64,000 bases of DNA from CAWCWN01 sp963799245 (GTDB lineage Bacteria > Chloroflexota > Ktedonobacteria > Ktedonobacterales > Ktedonobacteraceae). The position numbers were made by a program, and so were the translations under genes. The stretch is from positions 496,001-560,000 of the forward strand of contig CAWCWN010000003.1 in NCBI GenBank assembly GCA_963799245.1. Direction: 5' to 3'. A model generated the notes under the pieces. The model did no database searches and had not been told where the DNA came from. It saw only the letters and a list, made by a program, of their open reading frames with translations. This document shows positions 28,052 to 36,614 of the stretch, piece after piece (positions within the stretch are counted from its first letter, which is position 1; each line of letters opens with the position of its first letter).

Positions 28052-29341
28052 TCATGTCAGCTTACTACGGAAATCCCATCCCACCATGCTCTTCGCTGCC
28101 AGCGTAGAAGCTATCTCGGTGAGAAGTTCTCGCTGCTCCTGAATATTGAGAGGTGCGGCCGCCTCCATGACACGCTGAAGAGCCGTAAGCAGAGCAGTGA
28201 TAACGCGCGCGTTTCCTCCCGTATAGTGTTCAATCTCCAGGAATACCTCGAGATACTCCTGCAACGCGGGTTGGCGTATCTCCAGGGCGCTGGCTCCATG
28301 CGCAAAAGAGTAGATGCCTGGCTGTGGTTGTTGACGCACAAAACGCTCAAACACAGCCTGCAAGTAGTTGATACAAAGTACCCCCGTCGTCGGGTCATTC
28401 ACGGCAGGAGAGAGGGCGCGCAGCGCAATATCGGCGAGTTGCCGGACGCCAAAGCGGGCATCCTGAGCGACATCGCGCTCGCGCTCAATAGAGACGCTGT
28501 GCAGGATGGTTTTTCTACAGTCCTTATCGGCCGCCTCAGCAGGCCAGACCTCCGCGATAGCAGTTTCCTCCGTCACAAAATCACCCGGACAGATGAGCAG
28601 ATGGAGGTAGAGTCCTGGACGTTGGAGATGCTTGACGAGATTGGCATGCGCTATCCTCTGGACATAGCCCGGACGGGGCGCGCGCAATAGGGCCGGGTCC
28701 CCCCCGCCGCGCCAGTCGCGCATGAGAGGTAAGCCCTGCATCTTAAACGGCTCGTTTATCCATCCGCGAGACTGTAGATCAAAGGCCTGCATCGTCTGCC
28801 TGGCAAGGCGTGCAGTAATATCCGCCACCTGGATCACACTGCCAGCGTGATGAATAAAAATGAGTAGGAGCACGAGTCCAAGGAAACCAAGTCCCATCGC
28901 GACAGTGATACTGATAGCAGGCAGGAAGCTATGTTCGGCTGAAGAAGCATCCTGGATCGTTGTGAGCACGATCAGGCAATAGGCGGAGATAGCGGCGAAA
29001 CCTCCGGCTACGACCTGGGTGACGCGGTCGCGCAGGAAACCACGCAGGGCACGTGGGGTATACTGGCTGGCAACCAGTTGCAGCACGACGATAGTGATTG
29101 AAAAGGTAAGACCTACAACGGTAATCAGCGAGGCTGCCAGCGTGGAGAGAATGATACTGGCCTCCGCAGCGCCGCCACTGAAGATAAATAGCATCTCCAC
29201 TCGACCAAATCGATGATCCAGCGTCAGAAAGAAGAGGGCAAGGAGCGGCCCAAGGAGAGAGACGAGCCCAGGAACGAACCAGAACACGTTTAACAGACTT
29301 CTCCAATACCTCTCGAGCGCCTTGTTGAAGTTATCGAACAT
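28052..29341 (-). CDS. DUF2254 membrane protein
   Basis: A 429-residue protein of the DUF2254 family. Four hydrophobic segments are visible in the first 170 residues (about 17-39, 60-88, 104-127, 140-165), with the signature TFSITIVVLQLVASQYTPRALRGFLRD between segments two and three. The C-terminal half is soluble, with AISPAVNDPTTGVLCI-type family text (here RALSPAVNDPTTGVLCINYL). The function is unknown; family members often sit near ion-transport genes. It is upstream of the KimA-like gene in the same orientation with a 34-base gap, so a joint transcript and a linked role in ion balance are plausible. Confidence 0.85.
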   Translation of the reverse strand: MFDNFNKALERYWRSLLNVFWFVPGLVSLLGPLLALFFLTLDHRFGRVEMLFIFSGGAAEASIILSTLAASLITVVGLTFSITIVVLQLVASQYTPRALRGFLRDRVTQVVAGGFAAISAYCLIVLTTIQDASSAEHSFLPAISITVAMGLGFLGLVLLLIFIHHAGSVIQVADITARLARQTMQAFDLQSRGWINEPFKMQGLPLMRDWRGGGDPALLRAPRPGYVQRIAHANLVKHLQRPGLYLHLLICPGDFVTEETAIAEVWPAEAADKDCRKTILHSVSIERERDVAQDARFGVRQLADIALRALSPAVNDPTTGVLCINYLQAVFERFVRQQPQPGIYSFAHGASALEIRQPALQEYLEVFLEIEHYTGGNARVITALLTALQRVMEAAAPLNIQEQRELLTEIASTLAAKSMVGWDFRSKLT

Positions 29342-29703
29342 CTCTTTCTCGATTTTCTACCGCTGCGCTGCAATGTGATAACAAAACGAGCTGCTTGCTG
29401 GAGCCAGCTCGTGGCGATTTTCTCTATCTGTCTCAACTGCACAAACATCCTCCTGATCCGAGGATAACATACGTGCCTCACGATTTCATCACAGCCGGGA
29501 GCTGAATGTGCACAAAACGGTCATGCTCCCTTTGCTTCGAGATTACCCGTTTATGGATCAAATCATAGTGTATTCACCCCTACAAATGGCATAGCCCGTC
29601 ATTGTCTGAATACTTACCCTTACGCACGAAATCCTGAACTTTTATTGAGCGACTGCGTGGTATGATCTGAGCGGTAGCATGATGGTTTTATAAGGAAATA
29701 GCT
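29342..29703. other. Divergent intergenic region (DUF2254 / KdpD-like sensor)
   Basis: About 360 bases between divergently transcribed genes, so it should hold two promoters. I searched it for a cyclic di-AMP (ydaO) riboswitch because of the KimA-like gene and saw no match. A hairpin ACGAGCTG...CAGCTCGT lies near 29386-29412. Nothing else is recognisable. Confidence 0.45.
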
Positions 29704-30654
29704 ATGCACATGATAGAACGCATTCCCGCGCTTGAGGAAAGGACAACCTTTCGATGGTCGCGCTTTCTCTTAGAAAGTGTACTGGCCATTGGCGGCGCTC
29801 TGGCGGTGACCGGCCTGATCGGCCTCTTTCATCTCTATCCGCGCATCCCAAACATTTCTTTTGTCTATCTGCTGGTGATACTCCTGCTGGCCAGTACCTT
29901 TGGACGCTATTCCGCCGTGCTGGCGTCGGTTACGGCCTTTCTCGCCTTCGATTTCTTCCTTGTGCCGCCTCTCTACACCTTTACAATCGCGCGCTGGGAG
30001 GAATGGATAGCCCTCTTCGTCTTCCTGGTTACCGCGCTCCTGACCAGTCAACTCACAGCGGTCATGCGCCAGCGTACAGAGCAGGCGCAGCGCCAGGAAC
30101 GTGAGACGAGGATACTCTATGAATTGCTGCGCTACGCCAACACGCATGAGCGCCTGGAGGAGCTGCTTAACGTGATAGCTTTCTCCACGCTGCGCGTCTT
30201 TGCCCCCTGGGGAGTCTATGCATGCGCTTTACTCTTACCTGATGAGCAGGGGCATCTTACAATGCTGGCGGATGCCTCCTCCTCACACGAACCGTTCGCC
30301 CTGTCCTCCGACGAGCTTGTCCTGGCGCAGGCTGGGCTGAATCAGGGCCGTATACAGGAGAAACGCTCCGCACCGCCGCCAGATCAGAGCGACGCCGAGC
30401 ACAATATTGCGTACTACGCCACCCTCGGGCCGGTCAGCATTCTGCGTCTCATGCCATTACAGGCAGATCAGCAGGTGCTCGCCGTGCTCTGCCTGCGCAT
30501 CGAGCACCCGGTAGCGTGGTTCGCCAGCGCGACACGCCTGGAGCAGGAACGCGCCCATCCAGGATCGCGCGCGGCCTTCTTCTGGACCTACCTGGAGCAG
30601 GTAACCTCCCTGATTGAACGCGCCCTCCTGCGCTTAACTGCTGCCGAGCCATGA
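29704..30654 (+). CDS. KdpD-like sensor (DUF4118 plus GAF) without a kinase domain
   Basis: A 316-residue membrane protein. Three or four membrane segments at about residues 20-115 form a DUF4118 module (LYPRIPNISFVYLLVILLLASTFGRY, FLAFDFFLVPPLYTFTI), as in the middle part of KdpD. A GAF-like domain follows (about 140-270), and the protein stops at ERALLRL, just where the dimerisation and histidine box would begin. It matches the N-terminal 300 residues of the sensor kinase at 44883-46574, including WEEWIALFVFLV and RTAFFWTYLEQVTSLIERALL. So it is either a truncated copy or a stand-alone sensor/decoy. It precedes the partial kdpC-kdpA locus. Confidence 0.85.
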   Translation: MHMIERIPALEERTTFRWSRFLLESVLAIGGALAVTGLIGLFHLYPRIPNISFVYLLVILLLASTFGRYSAVLASVTAFLAFDFFLVPPLYTFTIARWEEWIALFVFLVTALLTSQLTAVMRQRTEQAQRQERETRILYELLRYANTHERLEELLNVIAFSTLRVFAPWGVYACALLLPDEQGHLTMLADASSSHEPFALSSDELVLAQAGLNQGRIQEKRSAPPPDQSDAEHNIAYYATLGPVSILRLMPLQADQQVLAVLCLRIEHPVAWFASATRLEQERAHPGSRAAFFWTYLEQVTSLIERALLRLTAAEP

Positions 30655-30792
30655 GTAATAGCTTGTGATCGTTGCATGAGGTGAGGCGGCAGAATGTGAC
30701 TGCCAGGTGAGGATAATACGCTATACTATTCACAATGGAAAGTCGTGCGTGTGCTTGCCACTTCGAGGCTCATATGAAGCGGCCCTTTTCCC

Positions 30793-30879
30793 ATGGAGAT
30801 ACTCCGCAAGCGCTATGCTCACGGCGAGATCGACACAGCGACATTTGAGCGGATGCGTGAAGAACTTGAGACCTGGTGA
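30793..30879 (+). pseudogene. SHOCT domain fragment
   Basis: In this frame 28 residues, MEILRKRYAHGEIDTATFER followed by MREELETW and a stop, match the SHOCT domain of the protein at 25495-25842 almost residue for residue. No membrane segment and no ribosome site precede it, so it is most likely the tail of a decayed SHOCT gene; a real micro-protein cannot be ruled out. Confidence 0.65.
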
Positions 30880-31070
30880 TTCGCTATCCAGCTTTCACCT
30901 CACCTTGCGCACGTGCCTGTACTCTTCCTGTGTTCTGCGATAGTTAGATACAAGTGTTCTTGCTACGGCAGGACGGCTTTGAGAATATCCTGAACAGGAA
31001 CCAGCATACTCGTAACGTATCTTTACCTTCTTTGAACTATACTAGAGCGGAGAGCAGAAAGATTGAGTGT

Positions 31071-31724
31071 TCATGGTACCTCCTGTTCAGCAGGGAAATA
31101 GCCGCAGTGAGAAAACCAGCCGAGAGCGTCCTGGGGAGTAATGGCATCCAAAGCTTGAGAGAGGGCCTCGTACAGGTCCTGGCGGGTACGAGGCCCGACC
31201 CGGCGTAAGAAAGCCTTGAGTTTGGAAAAGGCGCCTTCGATGGGAGAGAGATCGGGAGAATACGAAGGCAAAAACAGTAAGTGGCATCCCTTCGCTTGGA
31301 TAGCTTGTCGAACCTTGGGGCCGGTATGGGCGCTCAGATTGTCCATCACCACGATCTGACCGGGCTGCAAGCTGGGAGCCAACACCTGCTCAATATAGCT
31401 CTCAAAAGCGAGTGTATCGGTGGCGCCCTCCAGGATCATTGCTGCTCCCATCCCTGAGAGCGAAAGGGAAGCCAGCAAGGTCGTATTCTTGCCGTAATTG
31501 CGCGGGACACTGCCATGGGCTCGCTGTCCTTTGGGTGCCCAGGCATACAACGGGGTCAGACCGATATTGGAGCCCGTCTCATCGACGATCACCAGGAGGC
31601 TCGCATCCACCTGCTTCATCTGCTCTCGCCAGATGCTGCGGGCTTCTTCCTTGCGTTCGGTGGCTCCCAACGTCTTTTTTTTCGCGTCCAGCCCATGCGC
31701 TTGATCGCTCGTCCGACGCTCCAT
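31071..31724 (-). CDS. IS630 transposase, second frame (DDE catalytic part)
   Basis: 217 residues in the open frame; homology starts at the run KKKTLGATERKEEAR. The catalytic triad is complete: first Asp in VIVDETGSNIG, second in VVMDNLSAHTG, Glu in SYSPDLSPIEGAFSKLKAFLR. The frame overlaps the first one and is offset by one base, so the active protein would be a fusion of about 315 residues made by frameshifting at the A8 run. The stop codon overlaps the left terminal repeat. The element looks potentially active. Confidence 0.9.
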   Translation of the reverse strand: MERRTSDQAHGLDAKKKTLGATERKEEARSIWREQMKQVDASLLVIVDETGSNIGLTPLYAWAPKGQRAHGSVPRNYGKNTTLLASLSLSGMGAAMILEGATDTLAFESYIEQVLAPSLQPGQIVVMDNLSAHTGPKVRQAIQAKGCHLLFLPSYSPDLSPIEGAFSKLKAFLRRVGPRTRQDLYEALSQALDAITPQDALGWFSHCGYFPAEQEVP

Positions 31725-32017
31725 CGGCTGACGTGCATGCCCTGGCTTTGTTGCCAGTAGCGCGCATGCTGCTCCAGGGTCGCATCAGGAAACGCCTGCA
31801 GTTGCGCGGTCAATCCTGCTTGCAGTGGCTCCATTTTCTTGGAGGGCCGTCCAGGAATGACTTTGGCCCTCACATGCCCCGTTTCTCGGCGTTGTTTGAG
31901 ATAGCGCCCGATGGTCGCCAGACTGACTCCCAACACCCACACGATTTCTTGGTGTGGCATTCCCTGGTCTGCCGCTCGCAGCACGCGTTCTCTCAGATCT
32001 TGTGAGTAAGCTTTCAT
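31616..32017 (-). CDS. IS630 transposase, first frame (HTH part)
   Basis: 133 residues. The N-terminal helix-turn-helix (MKAYSQDLRERVLRAADQGM, then EIVWVLGVSLATIGRYLKQRRETG) and a second winged-helix part (GRAIKRMGWTRKK) are typical of the N-terminal half of IS630 transposases. Coding continues in the next frame after a run of eight A residues (minus strand, about 31675-31684), a likely site of programmed frameshifting that joins it to the catalytic part. The region after RKKR in this frame has no homology. The ATG follows a purine-rich stretch near the right IR. Confidence 0.9.
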   Translation of the reverse strand: MKAYSQDLRERVLRAADQGMPHQEIVWVLGVSLATIGRYLKQRRETGHVRAKVIPGRPSKKMEPLQAGLTAQLQAFPDATLEQHARYWQQSQGMHVSRWSVGRAIKRMGWTRKKRRWEPPNARKKPAASGESR

Positions 32018-32160
32018 CCTTCTATCTTACCACAACGCTCAACACTTCTGCTCTCCGCTCTATGTCCAGGATGAAGCAACAATCTGTCTCCATCAAAAAA
32101 CACGTACTGGATGTAGATAACATGAGAACATCTCACGATGCTCATCAGGAGGTGAAAATG

Positions 32161-32484
32161 ATGCAAGCCAACGATAGGCAGGAGGAAAACTACTTTCTGG
32201 GAAGTTCCTCGCCAGAGGAAGCAGGAGAACAACCAGAGGAGCCCGACCAACGACGACTTCGTTTAGCGCAGGCACAGACCCTGCGCCATGAAGAGATCAG
32301 GCTTGCCGCCATCGGCGCCGGCATGCTATTGATGTTCGCCGCCTTTGCCCTCTTCCTCGCTACCACAAGCGCTCTCCCCCTGTTCGCGGTCATAGTTGTA
32401 GTGTATCCTCTCTACAGGCTCCTTGACCGGCAGCTCAGAAATCTGAAGAATCAGGCCAAGGAGAAGAGCGATGTCTACCCATAA
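32161..32484 (+). CDS. Small two-helix membrane protein at the head of the partial kdp locus
   Basis: 107 residues if read from ATG 32161 (AGGAGG ends seven bases before; the adjacent ATG at 32158 is too close). A charged N-terminal half (rich in Glu, Gln, Arg) is followed by two hydrophobic segments, LAAIGAGMLLMFAAFALFLA and ALPLFAVIVVVYPLYRLL. Its end overlaps the kdpC start by 14 bases, so it is translationally coupled with kdpC and may be an accessory Kdp peptide. I do not recognise a family. The longer open frame upstream runs into the IS element and is not real. Confidence 0.65.
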   Translation: MQANDRQEENYFLGSSSPEEAGEQPEEPDQRRLRLAQAQTLRHEEIRLAAIGAGMLLMFAAFALFLATTSALPLFAVIVVVYPLYRLLDRQLRNLKNQAKEKSDVYP

Positions 32485-33274
32485 AGCTTTGCATACACCC
32501 CATGAACTGTTGCGTAGAGCCAGGGCCCTGGCAAAAGGAGACACGTCGCAACTCCTCGGCCGGGAGACATGGAACTCGCTGCGCATCATCTTCGTGCTCT
32601 TGATCCTGTGCGGGATCATCTATCCGCTGCTGGTCTTTGTGATCGGCCAGCTCGCCTTCAGCTTCCAGGCGAATGGCAGCCTCATGGTAGATAAGCATGG
32701 GCAAGTGGTTGGCTCAGCACTCATTGGGCAGCAGTTCACCAACCCCGCATACTTTCATGGTCGACCAAGCGCGGTTGGTTACAACGCCGCGAGTTCTGGA
32801 GGCTCCAACATAGGTCCGACGAATCCACAGCTTATTGCAGGCAATGGCAGCCAGGTGACCGTCGCAAAGGGAGCGCCCCCTCCCGCTGGCGGCACGCCCG
32901 TCGCGGGGAAGGCAAACACCTACTATATACCTGGCACGTACCTGGGCGTGAAAACCTACGCCGATCAATTCCGCAAGGAGAATGGGCTGGCGCCCGATAC
33001 ACCGCTGCCCGCTGATATTGTCACGGCCAGTGGCAGCGGCCTTGATCCGGATATCTCGCCGGCCGCGGCCCTGCTTCAGGTTAAGCGGGTGGCAAGCGCT
33101 CGCCAGGCCCTGGGTGGTAGAAATGCCGCGGTCACAGTCGAACAATTAAAGTCCCTGATTACCCGCTATACGCAAGGTCGTGATCTTGGAGTTATGGGCG
33201 AAGCGCGGGTCAACGTGCTTGAGCTCAACCTGGCGCTGGACACAATCTACGGGGCCCCGCCTGTCCACCATTAA
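32471..33274 (+). CDS. kdpC: Potassium-transporting ATPase subunit KdpC, copy 1
   Basis: KdpC stabilises the KdpFABC potassium pump. This 267-residue copy is longer than usual (about 190-200) because of an N-terminal extension and an insert of about 45 residues (around 125-165). One membrane helix at about residues 38-62 (IIFVLLILCGIIYPLLVFVI) is followed by family motifs: ANGSLMVDKHGQVVGSALIGQ, YFHGRPSAVGYN, TASGSGLDPDISPAAALLQVKRVA, and NVLELNLALD. ATG follows AAGGAG. It stands upstream of kdpA, which reverses the usual A-B-C order, and no kdpB is present here. Confidence 0.92.
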   Translation: MSTHKALHTPHELLRRARALAKGDTSQLLGRETWNSLRIIFVLLILCGIIYPLLVFVIGQLAFSFQANGSLMVDKHGQVVGSALIGQQFTNPAYFHGRPSAVGYNAASSGGSNIGPTNPQLIAGNGSQVTVAKGAPPPAGGTPVAGKANTYYIPGTYLGVKTYADQFRKENGLAPDTPLPADIVTASGSGLDPDISPAAALLQVKRVASARQALGGRNAAVTVEQLKSLITRYTQGRDLGVMGEARVNVLELNLALDTIYGAPPVHH

Positions 33275-33330
33275 TACGTCAGCTTCCGTACCAGCGCCGC
33301 AGTGTACAAACAGAACAATGAGGTTTTCGT

Positions 33331-35051
33331 ATGAGCCTGGCAAACATAGCACAGTACCTGCTCTTTCTCTTCGTGGTTATTCTGCTGGTTAAACCTCTCG
33401 GCGGCTATATGCTGCGGGTCTTCAGCGGGCAGAAAACCTTCCTGGATCCCGCGCTGCTACCGCTGGAACGCCTTATCTACAAAATCACAGGTATTGACGC
33501 CCGGCGCCAGATGAATGCCAGGCAATATACCATTGCGTTCCTCCTCTTCGGCATGGTAGGGACGCTGCTGCTGTACGCAATCCTGCGCATGCAGGCGTTC
33601 TTGCCCTGGTATGATCACACCTATCTTACGACGCCCATGACTCCGGACCTGGCGGGCAATACCGCTATCAGTTTCTCCACGACCACCACATGGCAGGCCT
33701 ATGGCGGCGAGACGACCATGAGTTACGTCAGCCAGATAATTGGTCTGGCCGCGCAGAATTTCTTCGCGGGTGCGGCAGGCCTGGCGGTTGGTATTGCCTT
33801 TATGCGAGGTTTTGCCGCTCACCGCACAGATAAGCTCGGCAATTTCTGGTTTGACCTGGTGCGCGCGCTCCTCTGGGTGCTGCTGCCTCTGTCGCTCGTT
33901 GGTAGTATCGTTCTCATCTGGCAGGGAGTTCCAATGAACTTCAACCCCTACACGCACGCCTTGACCCTGGAGGGGAGCGGCCAGGCGATTGCGCAGGGGC
34001 CGGTGGCCGCACTGGAATTCATCAAGAACCTGGGAACCAATGGTGGCGGCTTTTTCAATGTCAATGGCGCCCATCCCTATGAAAACCCGACGCCTCTGAC
34101 CAATTTTCTCGAAATGCTCGCTATTGTCCTCCTGCCTGCTGCTTTGACCAACACGTTCGGTCGCATGATCGGGCGCCCCCGCGAGGGCTGGATGCTCTTC
34201 TGGGTGATGACCTTTCTCTTCGTGGTTGGGCTGGGCATCAGCGGTATAGCGGAACAGAGCGGCAATCCACAGGTGACGAGCAGCGCTCACGTGACCACCG
34301 TCATGCAGTCGGGTGGCAATATGGAAGGCAAAGAGGTGCGCTTCGGCATTGGCAGCTCGGTGTTGACGGCGATTACGACCTCAAATGGCGCGACCGGCTC
34401 CACGAACTCGATGCATGACAGTTATACTCCAGTCGGTAGCATGATTCCGCTCGTGAATATGATGCTCGGGGAGATGATTTTCGGCGGACTGGGCACCGGC
34501 ATCTACAGCATCGTCCTGGTGGCATTACTGGGCTTGTTCATCACCGGCCTCATGGTAGGACGCACGCCGGAATACCTGGGTAAGAGAATCGAGCCATCAG
34601 AGATGAAGCTGATCGTGATATATACCTTGATGGGTCCGATCGCTATCCTGCTGCTCACGGCCCTAGCAATCGCCATTCCTGCCGGCCAGGCGGCCCTGAC
34701 TACCAACAGCGGCCCGCATGGTCTGACGGAGATCATCTACGCCTACGCCAGTTCCTTCGCCAACAACGGGCAGGCGCTCGCGGGGCTCTCCGCCAACAAC
34801 CCCTTCTACAACTCAACCACGGCGGTGGCGATGGCGCTCGGGCGTTTTGGGCTGGCGATCCCCGCGCTGGCGCTGGCCGGGCTGTTCGCCTCGCAGCCAA
34901 AAGGGTACCCACACCCGGAAAGCTGTCAACCGATACATTGTTGTTTGCCAGCGTGCTGGTAGGGACTGCTTTGATCGTGGTCGCTTTGACCTACCTCCCG
35001 GCGCTGGCGCTGGGGCCACTTGTTGAACAGATACTGATGCTGGGACGTTAG
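33331..35051 (+). CDS. kdpA: Potassium-transporting ATPase subunit KdpA, copy 1, one frameshift
   Basis: KdpA is the K+-binding channel-like subunit. All four selectivity-filter regions are visible: TTTTWQAYGGETTMSY, NLGTNGGGFFNVNGAHPYENPT, ATGSTNSMHDSYTPVG and SSFANNGQALAGLSANNPFY. The main frame stops at 34962, but from about 34900 the homology continues in another frame (TPGKLSTDTLLFASVLVG ... LPALALGPLVEQILMLGR) to a stop at 35051. The shift is at an AAAAGGG run, so a one-base sequence error is likely. Full length would be about 573 residues. ATG follows GAGG. It lies 56 bases after kdpC. Confidence 0.92.
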
Positions 35052-35062
35052 TGAGTTGAAAA

Positions 35063-35275
35063 TCATCCAGCCCTGGCAGGGGGAGCGTTCTCCTCTTGCC
35101 CAGGAAGAGGGATAAAGCGCAAATACACATAGGCCAGCAGCAGCAAGAGCAGCCCAATGAAAGCGCCGCCACCGCGCTCTGATGTCGGCACGGACGAAGC
35201 TACAAGACCCCAGATCACACAATAGAGACCGAAAAGTGCGCTTACACCAGCCGCTAAAAATCGCAGAACCCTCAT
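35063..35275 (-). CDS. Small membrane protein, unknown
   Basis: 70 residues from ATG 35275, chosen because GAGGAGG precedes it by six bases; an upstream start adds ten residues without a ribosome site. Two hydrophobic stretches are seen (FLAAGVSALFGLYCVIWGLVA and FIGLLLLLLAYVYL), with a Gly-rich turn between them and a charged tail. It converges with kdpA, ending 12 bases from its stop. No family recognised. Confidence 0.6.
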   Translation of the reverse strand: MRVLRFLAAGVSALFGLYCVIWGLVASSVPTSERGGGAFIGLLLLLLAYVYLRFIPLPGQEENAPPARAG

Positions 35276-35596
35276 GATATCCTCCTCAAAGAGATGCCTC
35301 GCCATTGTCGCAGCTCATATACACAAGAAAAAACACCGGACCAGTCTGATGGCCTGATGTCCGGCGTACGTCCTTCTCTGTTGAAATATACGCGCGACAC
35401 CTTGACCGACCAGACTTCCCGGTGCTCCTCATTATGTATAGAGAGACTTCGTCTTTGAAGTATAGCATATACTCCCTTGCAAAACAACATGAGGTGAGGT
35501 GTCAGAACAGGGTCTTTCGAGAGTCAAGTTAAACTCGGCTCCCTTGCCCGCCGACAAGATGTTTGCTCGCGCCCCTCCGTTCTCACTCGATCTGAA

Positions 35597-36583
35597 CTAG
35601 TGTGCGAGTGCGTGCGCGTATTGCGCAAACGCACCGAAGGCGACGAGAGCGGCACAGACCAGCAAGATAATCAGCACCAGGCCCAGAGCTTGCCTGTAAG
35701 GACCACCGAGCCTGGCTGGAGCGGGGATATAGTTCACAGGTGTCACTTCATCCAGGTGTCCCAGATCGTACGTCAGGTCCTGCATGCTTGCATAGCGCCT
35801 CGCCGGATCACGACGAATGGCGTGCATGACCACCGTGGCCAGGGCGGGAGAGAGTGTGGGATTGAAGGCGAGAATATCCGGGGGGTCGTGTGAAATATGC
35901 TGGGTAACGATCGCGAAGCCATCTTTTTCCTCAAATGGCGTGCGCCCGCAGAGCAGTTCATAGAGCGTCACCCCGAGCGCGTAGATATCGGCCTGCGCCG
36001 ATCCCCGCTCGCCCCCCAGCAGTTCGGGAGCCATGTAATCCGGAGTTCCAATTGGGCCCGAGGCGCGTTGCCAGATTGAACGGCGCTCGTCTGCCAGCAG
36101 TGCAATGCCAAAGTCGAGGAGCTTGACCTCGCCATTGTTCAGCAGGAGGATATTGTCGGGTTTCACATCGCGATGGATCACACCGTGCTCATGCGCATAG
36201 ACCAGTGCCGCGCACACGCGCAGCAGTATCCGCTGCACCTCCGCCGGCGGCAGCAGCGCGGGCGCGCATTCCTCCATCGCCTCGCGCAGCGTACGCCCCG
36301 GCAGGTATTCCAGCACCAGGTACTCCACGCTGCGCCGCTCAGCATGATTGAGGTGGCGCTGGATGCCGGAATGCTTGAGGCGCTTGCCAATCTCTGCCTC
36401 GCGCTTGTAGCGCTCGAAAATCGCCGCGCCTCCGATCACATCATCACTGGGGAATTTGAGAATAACCTGCTGGAGAGCCCGGCAGTCCTGGGCCAGGTAG
36501 ACACGACTTGCCGCTCCCGCCCCCAGCAGGCGGGTGATTTCGTAGTGATCGATACGCTGGCCAGGCCGGTAGATCTTTGGCAT
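35597..36583 (-). CDS. Membrane-anchored Ser/Thr protein kinase (PknB type)
   Basis: A 328-residue Hanks-type kinase. Residues 13-265 form the kinase domain: Gly loop LLGAGAASRVYLA, the lysine in QVILKFP, catalytic loop HRDVKPDNILL, Asp-Phe-Gly in KLLDFGIALL, and activation end GTPDYMAPELL. The C-terminal membrane helix (LGLVLIILLVCAALVAFGAFA) leaves only a short tail outside, so there is no PASTA or other sensor domain. It follows the KdpD-like gene by 31 bases on the same strand, so it may be part of the kdp operon. A role in phospho-control of potassium uptake is inference. ATG follows GGAG. Confidence 0.93.
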   Translation of the reverse strand: MPKIYRPGQRIDHYEITRLLGAGAASRVYLAQDCRALQQVILKFPSDDVIGGAAIFERYKREAEIGKRLKHSGIQRHLNHAERRSVEYLVLEYLPGRTLREAMEECAPALLPPAEVQRILLRVCAALVYAHEHGVIHRDVKPDNILLLNNGEVKLLDFGIALLADERRSIWQRASGPIGTPDYMAPELLGGERGSAQADIYALGVTLYELLCGRTPFEEKDGFAIVTQHISHDPPDILAFNPTLSPALATVVMHAIRRDPARRYASMQDLTYDLGHLDEVTPVNYIPAPARLGGPYRQALGLVLIILLVCAALVAFGAFAQYAHALAH

Positions 36584-36614
36584 TAGGGCAACTCCGCTCT
36601 CTTCTGTTATGTAT

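Larger units (their letters stand above)
31045..32060 (-). mobile_element. IS630-family insertion sequence
   Basis: A 1016-bp element bounded by TA dinucleotides (31043-31044 and 32061-32062), the expected TA target duplication of the IS630/Tc1 group. The terminal inverted repeats start GAGCGGAGAGCAGAA at the left end; the right end shows the same 15 bases on the other strand, with similarity continuing for about 27 bases with mismatches. Inside are two overlapping minus-strand frames for the transposase. The target before insertion would read ACTATAC-TA-TGTCCAGG. It lies between the KdpD-like sensor and the partial kdp locus. Confidence 0.92.

Noticed and set aside
29342..29703. Cyclic di-AMP (ydaO/kimA) riboswitch upstream of the KimA-like operon
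   Set aside because: Searched for because of the transporter; none of the conserved segments is present.
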